A stretch of 64,000 bases of DNA, from positions 248,001 to 312,000 of the forward strand of contig CAWEZC010000005.1 of assembly GCA_963813495.1 (NCBI GenBank), given 5' to 3'. Source of the stretch: JACVRW01 sp963813495 (GTDB lineage: Bacteria; Actinomycetota; Thermoleophilia; Solirubrobacterales; Thermoleophilaceae). A model generated the notes under the pieces. The model was not told the DNA's origin and made no database searches. It worked only from the letters and a program-made list of their open reading frames with translations. Positions 15,476-22,558 of the stretch are shown piece by piece. A program made the translations under genes and the position numbers. Positions within the stretch are counted from its first letter, which is position 1, and each line of letters begins with the position of its first letter.

Positions 15476-17516
15476 CGGCAGGCTCGCCGCGCCGGCGTTC
15501 GCGGCGCCCGCATCGCGCTGGCGTGGCCGGCCGGCGCAGGTGGCCGGGATCCTGGCCCTGATGCTGGTCGCCTTCGTGGCGCTGCGCGGCGAGTTCCCCT
15601 GGCCCACCTCGCTCACCTGGCAGGAGCTGCCCGAGCGTCTCGACAGCCTCCAGGTCTGGCTGCTCGAACAGCGCACGGCCGAGAACCCGAACATCATCTT
15701 CGCGATCTTCGACGGTTTCCGGACGCTCGCCGAGTGGCTGGTGACCGCGATCGAGAACGTGCTCCTGTGGCTCACCTGGGTGGGCACCATCGCGGCCTCG
15801 GTGCTCGTGGTGCTGCGCTACGGCGGCTGGCGGCCGGCGCTGATCGTGGCCGGCGCCTTCGTCTCCTTCGCCCTCATGGGCCTGTGGGAGGAGAGCATCC
15901 AAACGCTTGCGCTGATGTCGGCGGCGGTGGTGCTCTCGCTCGCGATCGGAGTGCCGCTCGGCGTGATCGCGGGACGCTCCGACGGCGTCTACCGCGGCGT
16001 CACCCCGGTGCTCGACGCGATGCAGATCGTGCCCGCCTTCGCGTACCTGATGCCGGTGGTGATCCTGTTCTCGGTCGGCCCGGCCGCAGCGGTGATCTGC
16101 ACGATGATCTACGCGATTCCGCCTGCCGTGCGCATCACCGCGCTGGGCATCCGCGGGGTCACGGCGGACTCCGTGGAGGCGGCGCAGGCCTTCGGCTCCA
16201 CGCGCCTGCAGACGCTCTTCAAGGTTCAGCTGCCGCTCGCCCGGCGACAGCTGTTGCTGTCGGTCAACCAGACGATCATGTTCGCGCTTTCGCTGGTGGT
16301 GATCGCGGGCCTGATCGGCGGCCGCGGGCTGGGTGACGTGGTCACGAACGGGCTCTACTCCAACGCCGCGCTGGCCATCCTGGCCGGGATCGCGATCGTG
16401 ATTATGGCCATCGCGCTCGACCGCGCCACTGCGGCGATTGCCGAGCACACCGACCCGACGCGGCGCCACCTCACCGACGACGGGCGCCGGCGAGCCCGCA
16501 TCCTCACGCTCGCCACCTTCGGGGCCATCGCCGCCATCGTGCTCGTGGCCCGGGCCCTCGGCGCGGACGCCATCTACCCCGAGGAGTTCGAGACGGCGAC
16601 CACGGTCTACCCGGCGAACATCCAGGACGACATCCTGAGCTGGATCCAATCCGTGCTCGACTACGTGCAGGACCCCGACTCGTTCATCTTCGGCATCACC
16701 GAGCCAATCGGAAACTTCCTGCTCGAGTACCTGCTCGAGCCGCTGCGCGTGCTGCTGGTGGAGACACCCTGGTTCGTGGTCCTCGCCGGCCTGGGCGCGA
16801 TCGCTTACGTGGTCAGCGGCGCGCGCCCGGCGCTCACCGCCTTCCTGATGCTCGTTGCCATCGGCGTGATGGGTGTCTGGGAACCGGCCATGGACACCGC
16901 CTCGCAGGTGCTGGTGGCCACGCTGCTGGCGGTGGCCTTCGGCGTGGTGATCGGCATCTGGGCGGCTGAGAGCCCGCGCGTGGAGAAGCTGCTCCGCCCG
17001 CTGCTGGACACGCTGCAGACGCTGCCCCAGCTCGTTTACATCATCCCCTTCATCTACCTCATGCCGGTCTCGCGCATTCCCGGAGTGGTGGCCTCGGTGC
17101 TGTACGCGATTCCGGTGGTGATCCGGCTCGTGACCAACGGGCTGCGCACCGTCCCGACCGCCGCGGTGGAAGCCGCGTCGGCCTTCGGGGCGTCGCGGAT
17201 GCAGATCTTGGCCAAGGTGAAGGTCCCACTCGCCCGGGACTCGATCATGCTCGGCGTGAACCAGGGCATCATCATGGTCCTGGCTGTCGTGGTGATCGGG
17301 GGGCTGGTGGGCTCCGGCGCGCTGGGCGACACGATCGCCCGCGGCCTGCAACGCAACGAGTTCGGAGAGGGAGTGGTCGCGTCACTCGCGGTCCTGGCGC
17401 TGGGCATCGCGCTCGACCGGGTCACGCAGGGCCGTCGCGACACCAGACAGGAGAGCCCCGTCCGCAGGCCCGGCCGCGGCTGGGGGCTACGCAGGGCGCA
17501 GGTCCAACCACGATGA
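15462..17516 (+). CDS. Glycine betaine ABC transporter permease, tandem fusion of two ProW domains
   Basis: 684 residues with two complete binding-protein-dependent permease domains in one chain. First domain: about residues 150-320, coupling loop EAAQAFGSTRLQTLFKVQLPLAR. Second: about 480-650, loop EAASAFGASRMQILAKVKVPLAR. Each is followed by the conserved GLIGGRGLGD or GLVGSGALGD. The two are joined by extra helices and a charged segment. Most OpuA-type systems use one such domain as a homodimer, so here a single chain probably supplies both halves. GTG 15462 follows GAGGAG (15453-15458) and overlaps the ATPase gene. Confidence 0.92.
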   Translation: MAVASGRLAAPAFAAPASRWRGRPAQVAGILALMLVAFVALRGEFPWPTSLTWQELPERLDSLQVWLLEQRTAENPNIIFAIFDGFRTLAEWLVTAIENVLLWLTWVGTIAASVLVVLRYGGWRPALIVAGAFVSFALMGLWEESIQTLALMSAAVVLSLAIGVPLGVIAGRSDGVYRGVTPVLDAMQIVPAFAYLMPVVILFSVGPAAAVICTMIYAIPPAVRITALGIRGVTADSVEAAQAFGSTRLQTLFKVQLPLARRQLLLSVNQTIMFALSLVVIAGLIGGRGLGDVVTNGLYSNAALAILAGIAIVIMAIALDRATAAIAEHTDPTRRHLTDDGRRRARILTLATFGAIAAIVLVARALGADAIYPEEFETATTVYPANIQDDILSWIQSVLDYVQDPDSFIFGITEPIGNFLLEYLLEPLRVLLVETPWFVVLAGLGAIAYVVSGARPALTAFLMLVAIGVMGVWEPAMDTASQVLVATLLAVAFGVVIGIWAAESPRVEKLLRPLLDTLQTLPQLVYIIPFIYLMPVSRIPGVVASVLYAIPVVIRLVTNGLRTVPTAAVEAASAFGASRMQILAKVKVPLARDSIMLGVNQGIIMVLAVVVIGGLVGSGALGDTIARGLQRNEFGEGVVASLAVLALGIALDRVTQGRRDTRQESPVRRPGRGWGLRRAQVQPR

Positions 17517-17528
17517 GTCCATCGGTTC

Positions 17529-17549
17529 GCACCCGGCCGAGCCGGGTGC
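17529..17549. repeat. Perfect hairpin GCACCCGGC-CGA-GCCGGGTGC
   Basis: A 9-bp perfect stem with a CGA loop between the permease and binding-protein genes. It may stabilise or attenuate the transcript so that more binding protein than permease is made. The same architecture (9-bp stem, CGA loop, trailing TTC-GC) appears at 26233-26253, so it may be one copy of a dispersed repeat. Confidence 0.6.
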
Positions 17550-17590
17550 TTCCGCAAAGAAGGGGGTACCGAATGCAGGAGGGAGCTCGA

Positions 17591-18592
17591 ATGAGGAGCA
17601 GACGCCTGATGCTGCTCGTCCTGGCGCTCGCGCTGGCGCTGTTCGTGGCCGCGTGCGGTGAGGACAAGGACGACAACGGAGGCAGTGGGGACGGCGGCAG
17701 CGCCGACTCCGGGACCACCGACTGCGGCAAGGTCGTGCTCAACGAACAGGCCTGGGCCGGCTCGACGGCCAACACCTACATCGCCAAGGCGGTGCTGGAG
17801 GACAAGCTCGGCTGCGAGGTGGAGATCACCAAGATCGCGGAGATCCCGGTCTTCCAGGCGATGGCCGACGGCAAGGTCGACGCCGTGCTCGAGGACTGGG
17901 AGCACGTCGATGAATACGAGCAGTACGTCGAGAAGGCCGGGACGGTCGTCAAGGGCGGCCCGCTCGGCGTGACCGGCCACATCGGCTGGTTCATTCCCAA
18001 GTACCTCATGGACGAGAACCCGGAGTTCAAGACCTGGGAGGGCCTGAAGGGCAAGGAAGACCTGTTCAAGACCGCCGAGTCCGGCGACCAGGGCATGTTC
18101 CTGGGCGGTGACCCGTCCTACGTCCAGAAGGACAAGGAGCTCATCGAGGCGCTGGACCTCAACCTCAAGCACGTGACCGCCGGCGCGGAGCCGGCTCAGG
18201 TCGCGCGCTGGAGCCAGCTCTACAAGCAGGAGAAGCCGGTCCTGTTCTACTGGTACACGCCTCAGTACCTCAACGAGGAGTACGACCTCGCCGAGGTCAA
18301 GCTGCCGCCGCGCACCGCGGCGAACAAGGACTGCCAGGACGACTCAAAGGCGGGAGGCGACCCCGAGCAGTACAAGTGCGAGTACATCGTCACCAACATC
18401 CAGAAGCTGTTCAGCAAGGACTTTGCCGAGAGCGGCTCACCCGCCTTCCCGGTTCTCGAGAACATGAAGCTCACCAACGAGGATCAGGACTCGGTCGCCA
18501 AGGCGATCGCCGGCGACAAGGTCGACCCCGACAAGGCCGGGCAGGACTGGGTCGCGGCGAACGAGAAGACGGTGGACTCCTGGATCGAGTAG
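17591..18592 (+). CDS. opuAC: Glycine betaine ABC transporter substrate-binding lipoprotein
   Basis: 333 residues, lipobox FVAAC (Cys22), then a Gly/Asp/Ser-rich linker. OpuAC-type domain: VVLNEQAWAGSTANTYIAKAVLEDKLG, DAVLEDWEHVDEYEQY, IGWFIPKYLMDENPEF, PVLFYWYTPQYLNEEYDL; the Trp/Tyr positions match the quaternary-amine cage of the family. ATG 17591 is preferred because AGGAGGG (17577-17583) precedes it by 7 bp and a signal peptide starts there; upstream starts at 17513 and 17573 would add a non-signal leader. Third gene of the opu operon. Confidence 0.93.
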   Translation: MRSRRLMLLVLALALALFVAACGEDKDDNGGSGDGGSADSGTTDCGKVVLNEQAWAGSTANTYIAKAVLEDKLGCEVEITKIAEIPVFQAMADGKVDAVLEDWEHVDEYEQYVEKAGTVVKGGPLGVTGHIGWFIPKYLMDENPEFKTWEGLKGKEDLFKTAESGDQGMFLGGDPSYVQKDKELIEALDLNLKHVTAGAEPAQVARWSQLYKQEKPVLFYWYTPQYLNEEYDLAEVKLPPRTAANKDCQDDSKAGGDPEQYKCEYIVTNIQKLFSKDFAESGSPAFPVLENMKLTNEDQDSVAKAIAGDKVDPDKAGQDWVAANEKTVDSWIE

Positions 18593-18611
18593 GCAGCCGC
18601 GCATGACGGCC

Positions 18612-18648
18612 GGGCGCCGCCGGGACCCAGAGGTCTCCGGCGGCGCCC
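18612..18648. terminator. Strong GC hairpin, probable bidirectional terminator
   Basis: GGGCGCCGCCGG (18612-18623) pairs perfectly with CCGGCGGCGCCC (18637-18648). It lies 20 bp after the opu operon and 20 bp from the 3' end of the convergent secreted-protein gene, so it can end both transcripts. No T-run follows on the plus strand, as is common in high-GC actinobacteria. Confidence 0.7.
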
Positions 18649-18667
18649 ATGCCGATGCGTCCTGGTT

Positions 18668-19645
18668 CTAGCGCTGCGCGAGCCGCAGGCCCGAGCCGCC
18701 GGCCAGAAGCAGCGAGCCGAGCAGCACGAGGCCGATCAGCTCCAGCCCGGCCACCGGCAACCGGCCCGCCACGTCGGTGTCCAGAGCTCGGACGAGCGAG
18801 GCGGGCACCGTCTCGGCGGCGCCGTCCGGGCTCAGCCCCTCGAGTGCGACGACCCGGGTGTCGGGAGCGCCGCCACCGTTGGCGTCATCCGCCGCCCCAC
18901 CGTCGTCCTTGCCCGGCAACGGATCCGAGCCGGTCTCCGCCGGGCCCGCGTCCGCGCTCGCCGTGGCCGCCGGCGGCGTGTTCTCGTCGTCGCTCAGCAC
19001 GCGAATGGGAGTGCCGATGTCCAGGAATCCCACCTGAAGGATCCCAAGGGACCCGTCCGTCCACTGCGGGCCGTCGGAACCGGCGTTCGAGGAGGACGGT
19101 GCGCTGTCTCCGTCGCTCGCCATCCGCACCGGGGCCTTCACGCCGGCACCGGTGACCTGGACGACCCCGGCGGAGTCGCTCGCCGCCTGGGGCGAGCCGG
19201 CGAAGGATGATCTGCTCCGGCCCGGCGCCCGATCGTCACCCTCGCTGAGCACGCGCACCGGCGCATCCACCTCGACGGAACCGGCCTGCGCCGATTCGAT
19301 CGAGTCGCGCACCGTCTGTCCCCCGGTCGGGTGCTGAGTGGCGGCCGAGCCGTTCTCACCTTCGCTGAGCACGCGCACCGGCACGTTCGCCCCTACGGCC
19401 GTGACCTGTGCCGTACCGACGGAGCCGTCGGTGGTCTGCGGACCGCTCGTTGCCGCGGCGCCGCGCGCGGCGTTGTCGCCGTCGCTCAGCACTCGCACGG
19501 GCGCGTTCACCTGTACCGACCCCACCCGGGCGGCCAGGATGCTGTCGTTCACGCTCTGCGTCGCCTTGGTCGCGGCCCACGCCGGCCCAGCGGTCAGCGC
19601 CAGGGCGGCCGTGGCAGCGCCCAGCGCAAAGAAACTGCGGTTCAT
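18668..19645 (-). CDS. Secreted anchored protein with five PVRVLSDGDN-like repeats
   Basis: 325 residues. ATG 19645 has a good AAAGGAG site and opens a Sec signal peptide ending AGPAWA. The mature part has five degenerate repeats of about 40 residues, each with a short beta-like segment: VQVNAPVRVLSDGDN, VGANVPVRVLSEGEN, VEVDAPVRVLSEGDD, GVKAPVRMASDGDS, DIGTPIRVLSDDEN. The alternating pattern V-x-V-x-A-P-V-R-V-L-S recalls chaplin-type surface motifs but lacks their cysteines. An Ala/Gly/Asp-rich linker and a C-terminal membrane segment (LIGLVLLGSLLLAGGSGLRL) follow. Likely a cell-surface structural protein; I do not recognise a named family. Confidence 0.7.
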   Translation of the reverse strand: MNRSFFALGAATAALALTAGPAWAATKATQSVNDSILAARVGSVQVNAPVRVLSDGDNAARGAAATSGPQTTDGSVGTAQVTAVGANVPVRVLSEGENGSAATQHPTGGQTVRDSIESAQAGSVEVDAPVRVLSEGDDRAPGRSRSSFAGSPQAASDSAGVVQVTGAGVKAPVRMASDGDSAPSSSNAGSDGPQWTDGSLGILQVGFLDIGTPIRVLSDDENTPPAATASADAGPAETGSDPLPGKDDGGAADDANGGGAPDTRVVALEGLSPDGAAETVPASLVRALDTDVAGRLPVAGLELIGLVLLGSLLLAGGSGLRLAQR

Positions 19646-19713
19646 CTCGTTCTCCTTTGTCTGTTGCCTTCGAACTGCCGGGCTGGCCCGGCTGTGGCTA
19701 CGCCCCGGAGGGG

Positions 19714-20484
19714 CTAGCCCGGTCGTTCGAGCAGGGAGACGAAGAGCGGCGGTCGCCACGCGACCGCCAGGGTTTCGAGGCGGCGGCCGAGGCCTGGACC
19801 GGCCAGGCAAAGAGCGGTGGCCAGAAGCGCCAGGCCGCCGAGCAGAAGAGTCGTGGAGAGGCCGGCGCCGGCGGAGCTGCCCGAGCCGACAGCGGGGGCG
19901 TCGGGAAGCCGAGCCGGGACCTGGGCCGGCGGGTTCGTCTCGGCCGGCGCGGTCGCCTGGGACGGTGCAGCGAATCCACGGCGCGCGTCTACGGAGGCGG
20001 CCGGCCGACTCCCGATGGCGGCCGGGACGGTTGCAGCCGTCCGCTCATTCCAGGTGAGGCGCGGACCACGGGGCGCCGGATCGGCCTTGCCGGCCGGAGC
20101 GCGAACCGGAGCCGCAGAAGCCGGCGTCCGAACCGGATCTTCCCGCTGTGGGCGATCCACCGCTGTCGTGACCGAATCAGCCGTACGACCGGCCACCGCG
20201 GGGATCTCGGAAGCGACTCCGCGGGTGACCGACTTGACCACCGGCTCGGCGACCGGGCGCGCGGGCTCGAGTGCTGTCGCGGCGCGGGCCACCGTGGGCG
20301 TAGCGCGCTCGATTACGGCAGGAGCTGCGGCCAGGGTGGTGTCGACGGCGTGGCTTCCCACGTGCGCGACGTTGCCGGTTGCCACCGGGACATCAAGGCC
20401 CGCGGCGGAGGCCGGGGCGGCCCATGCGCAGGCGGAGGCGACAGCGGCAATCAGCGCGACCAAGCCGGCGCGCGGGTTCAGCAT
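19714..20484 (-). CDS. Secreted anchored Ala/Pro-rich protein
   Basis: About 256 residues from ATG 20484, which opens a signal peptide (LVALIAAVASACAWAAPASA). An ATG at 20538 would add 18 residues. The mature chain is Ala/Pro/Arg-rich and low in complexity, ending in a membrane helix (STTLLLGGLALLATALCLAG) and a cytoplasmic tail LETLAVAWRPPLFVSLLERPG. It lies 68 bp upstream of the repeat protein in the same direction, with a GCCGGG/CCCGGC hairpin between (19677-19692). Both share the signal-body-anchor plan, so they may act together at the surface. Function unknown. Confidence 0.6.
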   Translation of the reverse strand: MLNPRAGLVALIAAVASACAWAAPASAAGLDVPVATGNVAHVGSHAVDTTLAAAPAVIERATPTVARAATALEPARPVAEPVVKSVTRGVASEIPAVAGRTADSVTTAVDRPQREDPVRTPASAAPVRAPAGKADPAPRGPRLTWNERTAATVPAAIGSRPAASVDARRGFAAPSQATAPAETNPPAQVPARLPDAPAVGSGSSAGAGLSTTLLLGGLALLATALCLAGPGLGRRLETLAVAWRPPLFVSLLERPG

Positions 20485-20633
20485 CGCGTGGCGGGCCCCT
20501 GCCTCCACTCGGGCGGAGAAAACAGCCAAATGGGGCATCCGTCATGGCCTGCGCGGGTACGGCTCAACCTGAGCCGTCAGAACCCGTGCAGGGCGCGCAG
20601 CCGAGCCCCTCGGGACTGGATCATCCGTCCAGC

Positions 20634-20660
20634 CGTCACAGGACGCCTCCCGGTCTCGTC
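20634..20660 (+). promoter_or_regulatory. ECF41-type promoter CGTCACA-N16-CGTC
   Basis: CGTCACA (20634-20640) and CGTC (20657-20660) are 16 bp apart, close to the ECF41 consensus TGTCACA with a CGTC -10. It lies 27 bp before the ATG of the epimerase gene, whose partner is the ECF41 sigma factor. An autoregulated ECF41 promoter is expected here. Confidence 0.65.
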
Positions 20661-20687
20661 TCTTGTGTACAACCCGAAAGGAGAGAC

Positions 20688-21635
20688 ATGAAGATCTTCG
20701 TAGCAGGCGCCACCGGAGCACTCGGAAAGCGGCTCGTGCCGATGCTCGTTGCCGAGGGCCACGAGGTGACGGGCCTGACCCGCAGCGACTCGAAGGTGGA
20801 GTCGTTGTGGAAGCTTGGGGCGCGCCCGGTGGTGGCCGATGCTCTCGACCCCGACGCCCTGGCACGAGTCGTCTCCGAGGCCGAGCCCGAGGTGATCGTT
20901 CACCAGCTGACCGCGCTGTCGGGTTCGCTCGACATGCGCCACTTCGAGCGTGACTTCGCCCAGACCAACCGTCTCCGTACCGAGGGCACGGACAACCTCC
21001 TGTCCGCAGGCCAGGCGCTCGGCGTGCGGCGGTTCGTCGCGCAGAGCTTCGCCGGCTGGCCCTTCGCGCGCGTCGGTGGACCGGTCAAGACCGAGGACGA
21101 TCCGCTCGACCCAACGCCGCCGGGCGCCATCCGCACGACTCTCGACGCCATCCTGCATCTGGAGCACGCGGTGACCGGCGCGGATTGGACCGACGGAATC
21201 GTGCTGCGTTACGGCGGCTTCTACGGCCCGGGGACCTCGTTGGGCCTCGACCCGGAGGGCGAGCACATTCAGGCGATCCGGCAACGCAAGTTCCCGGTGC
21301 TGGGCGATGGCGGCGGAGTCTGGTCGTTCATTCACATCGACGACGCCGCGCGCGCCACCCTGGCCGCCGTCGAGCAGGGTGGGCGCGGCATCTACAACGT
21401 GGTCGACGACGAGCCCGCCCGGGTGTCCGAGTGGCTCCCCGCGGCAGCCGGGGCCGTCGGGGCCAAGCCCCCGCGGCGGGTGCCGCGCTGGCTCGGGCGG
21501 ATCGCAGCGGGCGAGCTGGTCACCGTCATGATGACCGAGATCCGAGGGGCGTCCAACGCAAAGGCCAAGCGCGAGCTCGGCTGGCAGCCCCGTTACCCCA
21601 GCTGGCGCGACGGGTTTGCGTCCGGGCTGACCTAG
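20688..21635 (+). CDS. NAD-dependent epimerase/dehydratase (extended SDR), ECF41 partner
   Basis: 315 residues. Rossmann start KIFVAGATGALGKRLVPMLVAEGHEVTGLTR with the G-x-x-G-x-x-G motif; the active site appears as YGGFYGPGTSLGLDPEG rather than a clear Y-x3-K, so it may be an atypical reductase. ATG 20688 follows AAAGGAGAG. It ends 2 bp before the sigma gene. ECF41 sigma genes are typically paired with a carboxymuconolactone decarboxylase, oxidoreductase or epimerase gene, which are their main targets; this is that partner. Substrate unknown. Confidence 0.88.
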   Translation: MKIFVAGATGALGKRLVPMLVAEGHEVTGLTRSDSKVESLWKLGARPVVADALDPDALARVVSEAEPEVIVHQLTALSGSLDMRHFERDFAQTNRLRTEGTDNLLSAGQALGVRRFVAQSFAGWPFARVGGPVKTEDDPLDPTPPGAIRTTLDAILHLEHAVTGADWTDGIVLRYGGFYGPGTSLGLDPEGEHIQAIRQRKFPVLGDGGGVWSFIHIDDAARATLAAVEQGGRGIYNVVDDEPARVSEWLPAAAGAVGAKPPRRVPRWLGRIAAGELVTVMMTEIRGASNAKAKRELGWQPRYPSWRDGFASGLT

Positions 21636-21637
21636 CC

Positions 21638-22558
21638 GTGACCGAGACCGCGCTCTACGCGGAGCTGCGCCCGGCGGCGTTCGCGATCGCCTACCGGATG
21701 CTCGGCAGCGTGAGCGAGGCCGAGGACGTGGTGCAGGACGCCCTGCTGCGCCTGCACCATGTCCTCGAATCCGGAGAGAGGATCGAGTCGCCTCGCGCCT
21801 ACACGGCCACGGTGGTCACGCGGCTGTCGATCGACGTGCTGCGCTCGGCGCGAGTTCGGCGCGAGAGCTACGTCGGCGAGTGGCTGCCGGAACCGCTCGT
21901 GACGAGCGAGGCCGACGACCCGGCCCACCGCGCCGAGCTGGCCGATTCGCTCTCGCTCGCCTTCCTCGTCCTCCTCGAGAGCCTGTCGCCGGAGCAGCGG
22001 GCGGCGTTCCTGCTACACGATGTCTTCGACTATCCGTACGAGGACGTCGCTGCGATCGTCGGCAAGAGCGAGGCCAATGCCCGGCAGCTGGCAGCTCGCG
22101 CGCGCCGTCACGTAGCGGAGCGCCGGCCTCGCTACGAGGCGTCGCCGCAGCAGCGCGAGGAGCTGGCCCGGCGCTTCTTCGCCGCGGCGGGCGACGGAGA
22201 TCTGGAGACGCTCGAATCGCTCTTGGCCGAGGACGTGGTGCTGCACGGGGACGGCGGCGGCAAGGCTCCCGCGCTCGCCCGGGCTCTGCACGGCCGCACC
22301 CGGGTCGCGCGCACGCTCAGCGCCTGGGCGAAGCAGGCCCGGCGAATGGCCGGGATCAACGTCGCGCCCGCCGAGGTCAACGGCCAGCCCGGTGCGATCG
22401 TGCGCGACGGCGAGGGCCGGGTGGTGGCGGTGTGGGCGCTCGAGGTGGCCGCGGGCCAGATCCAGGCCATCAACTCTGTGGTCAACCCCGACAAGCTGGA
22501 GCACCTCGGCGAGCCGGCCGACGTCCGTGCGCTGCTGCGCAGCAGGGGCAAGCGCTAG
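21638..22558 (+). CDS. ECF41-family RNA polymerase sigma factor (SigJ-like)
   Basis: 306 residues. Regions 2 and 4 occupy residues 1-165 (AFAIAYRMLGSVSEAEDVVQDALLR; SPEQRAAFLLHDVFDYPYEDVAAIVGKSEANARQLAARAR). The C-terminal SnoaL-like extension carries all three ECF41 marks: WLPEP from Trp82 in the linker, DGGGK at 205-209, and NPDKL near the end. This domain replaces a classical anti-sigma factor and tunes activity. GTG 21638. The tail-to-tail stop overlaps the iron permease stop by 4 bp. Confidence 0.95.
   Translation: MTETALYAELRPAAFAIAYRMLGSVSEAEDVVQDALLRLHHVLESGERIESPRAYTATVVTRLSIDVLRSARVRRESYVGEWLPEPLVTSEADDPAHRAELADSLSLAFLVLLESLSPEQRAAFLLHDVFDYPYEDVAAIVGKSEANARQLAARARRHVAERRPRYEASPQQREELARRFFAAAGDGDLETLESLLAEDVVLHGDGGGKAPALARALHGRTRVARTLSAWAKQARRMAGINVAPAEVNGQPGAIVRDGEGRVVAVWALEVAAGQIQAINSVVNPDKLEHLGEPADVRALLRSRGKR

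Noticed and set aside
15429..17351. 640-codon minus-strand open frame opposite the fused permease
   Set aside because: Composition bias typical of antisense frames; the plus strand has two canonical permease domains.
18777..20057. Plus-strand frames with repeated TRTGAFT-like segments over the repeat protein
   Set aside because: They are the reverse-strand image of the DNA repeats that encode PVRVLSDGDN; signal peptides and ribosome binding sites support only the minus strand.
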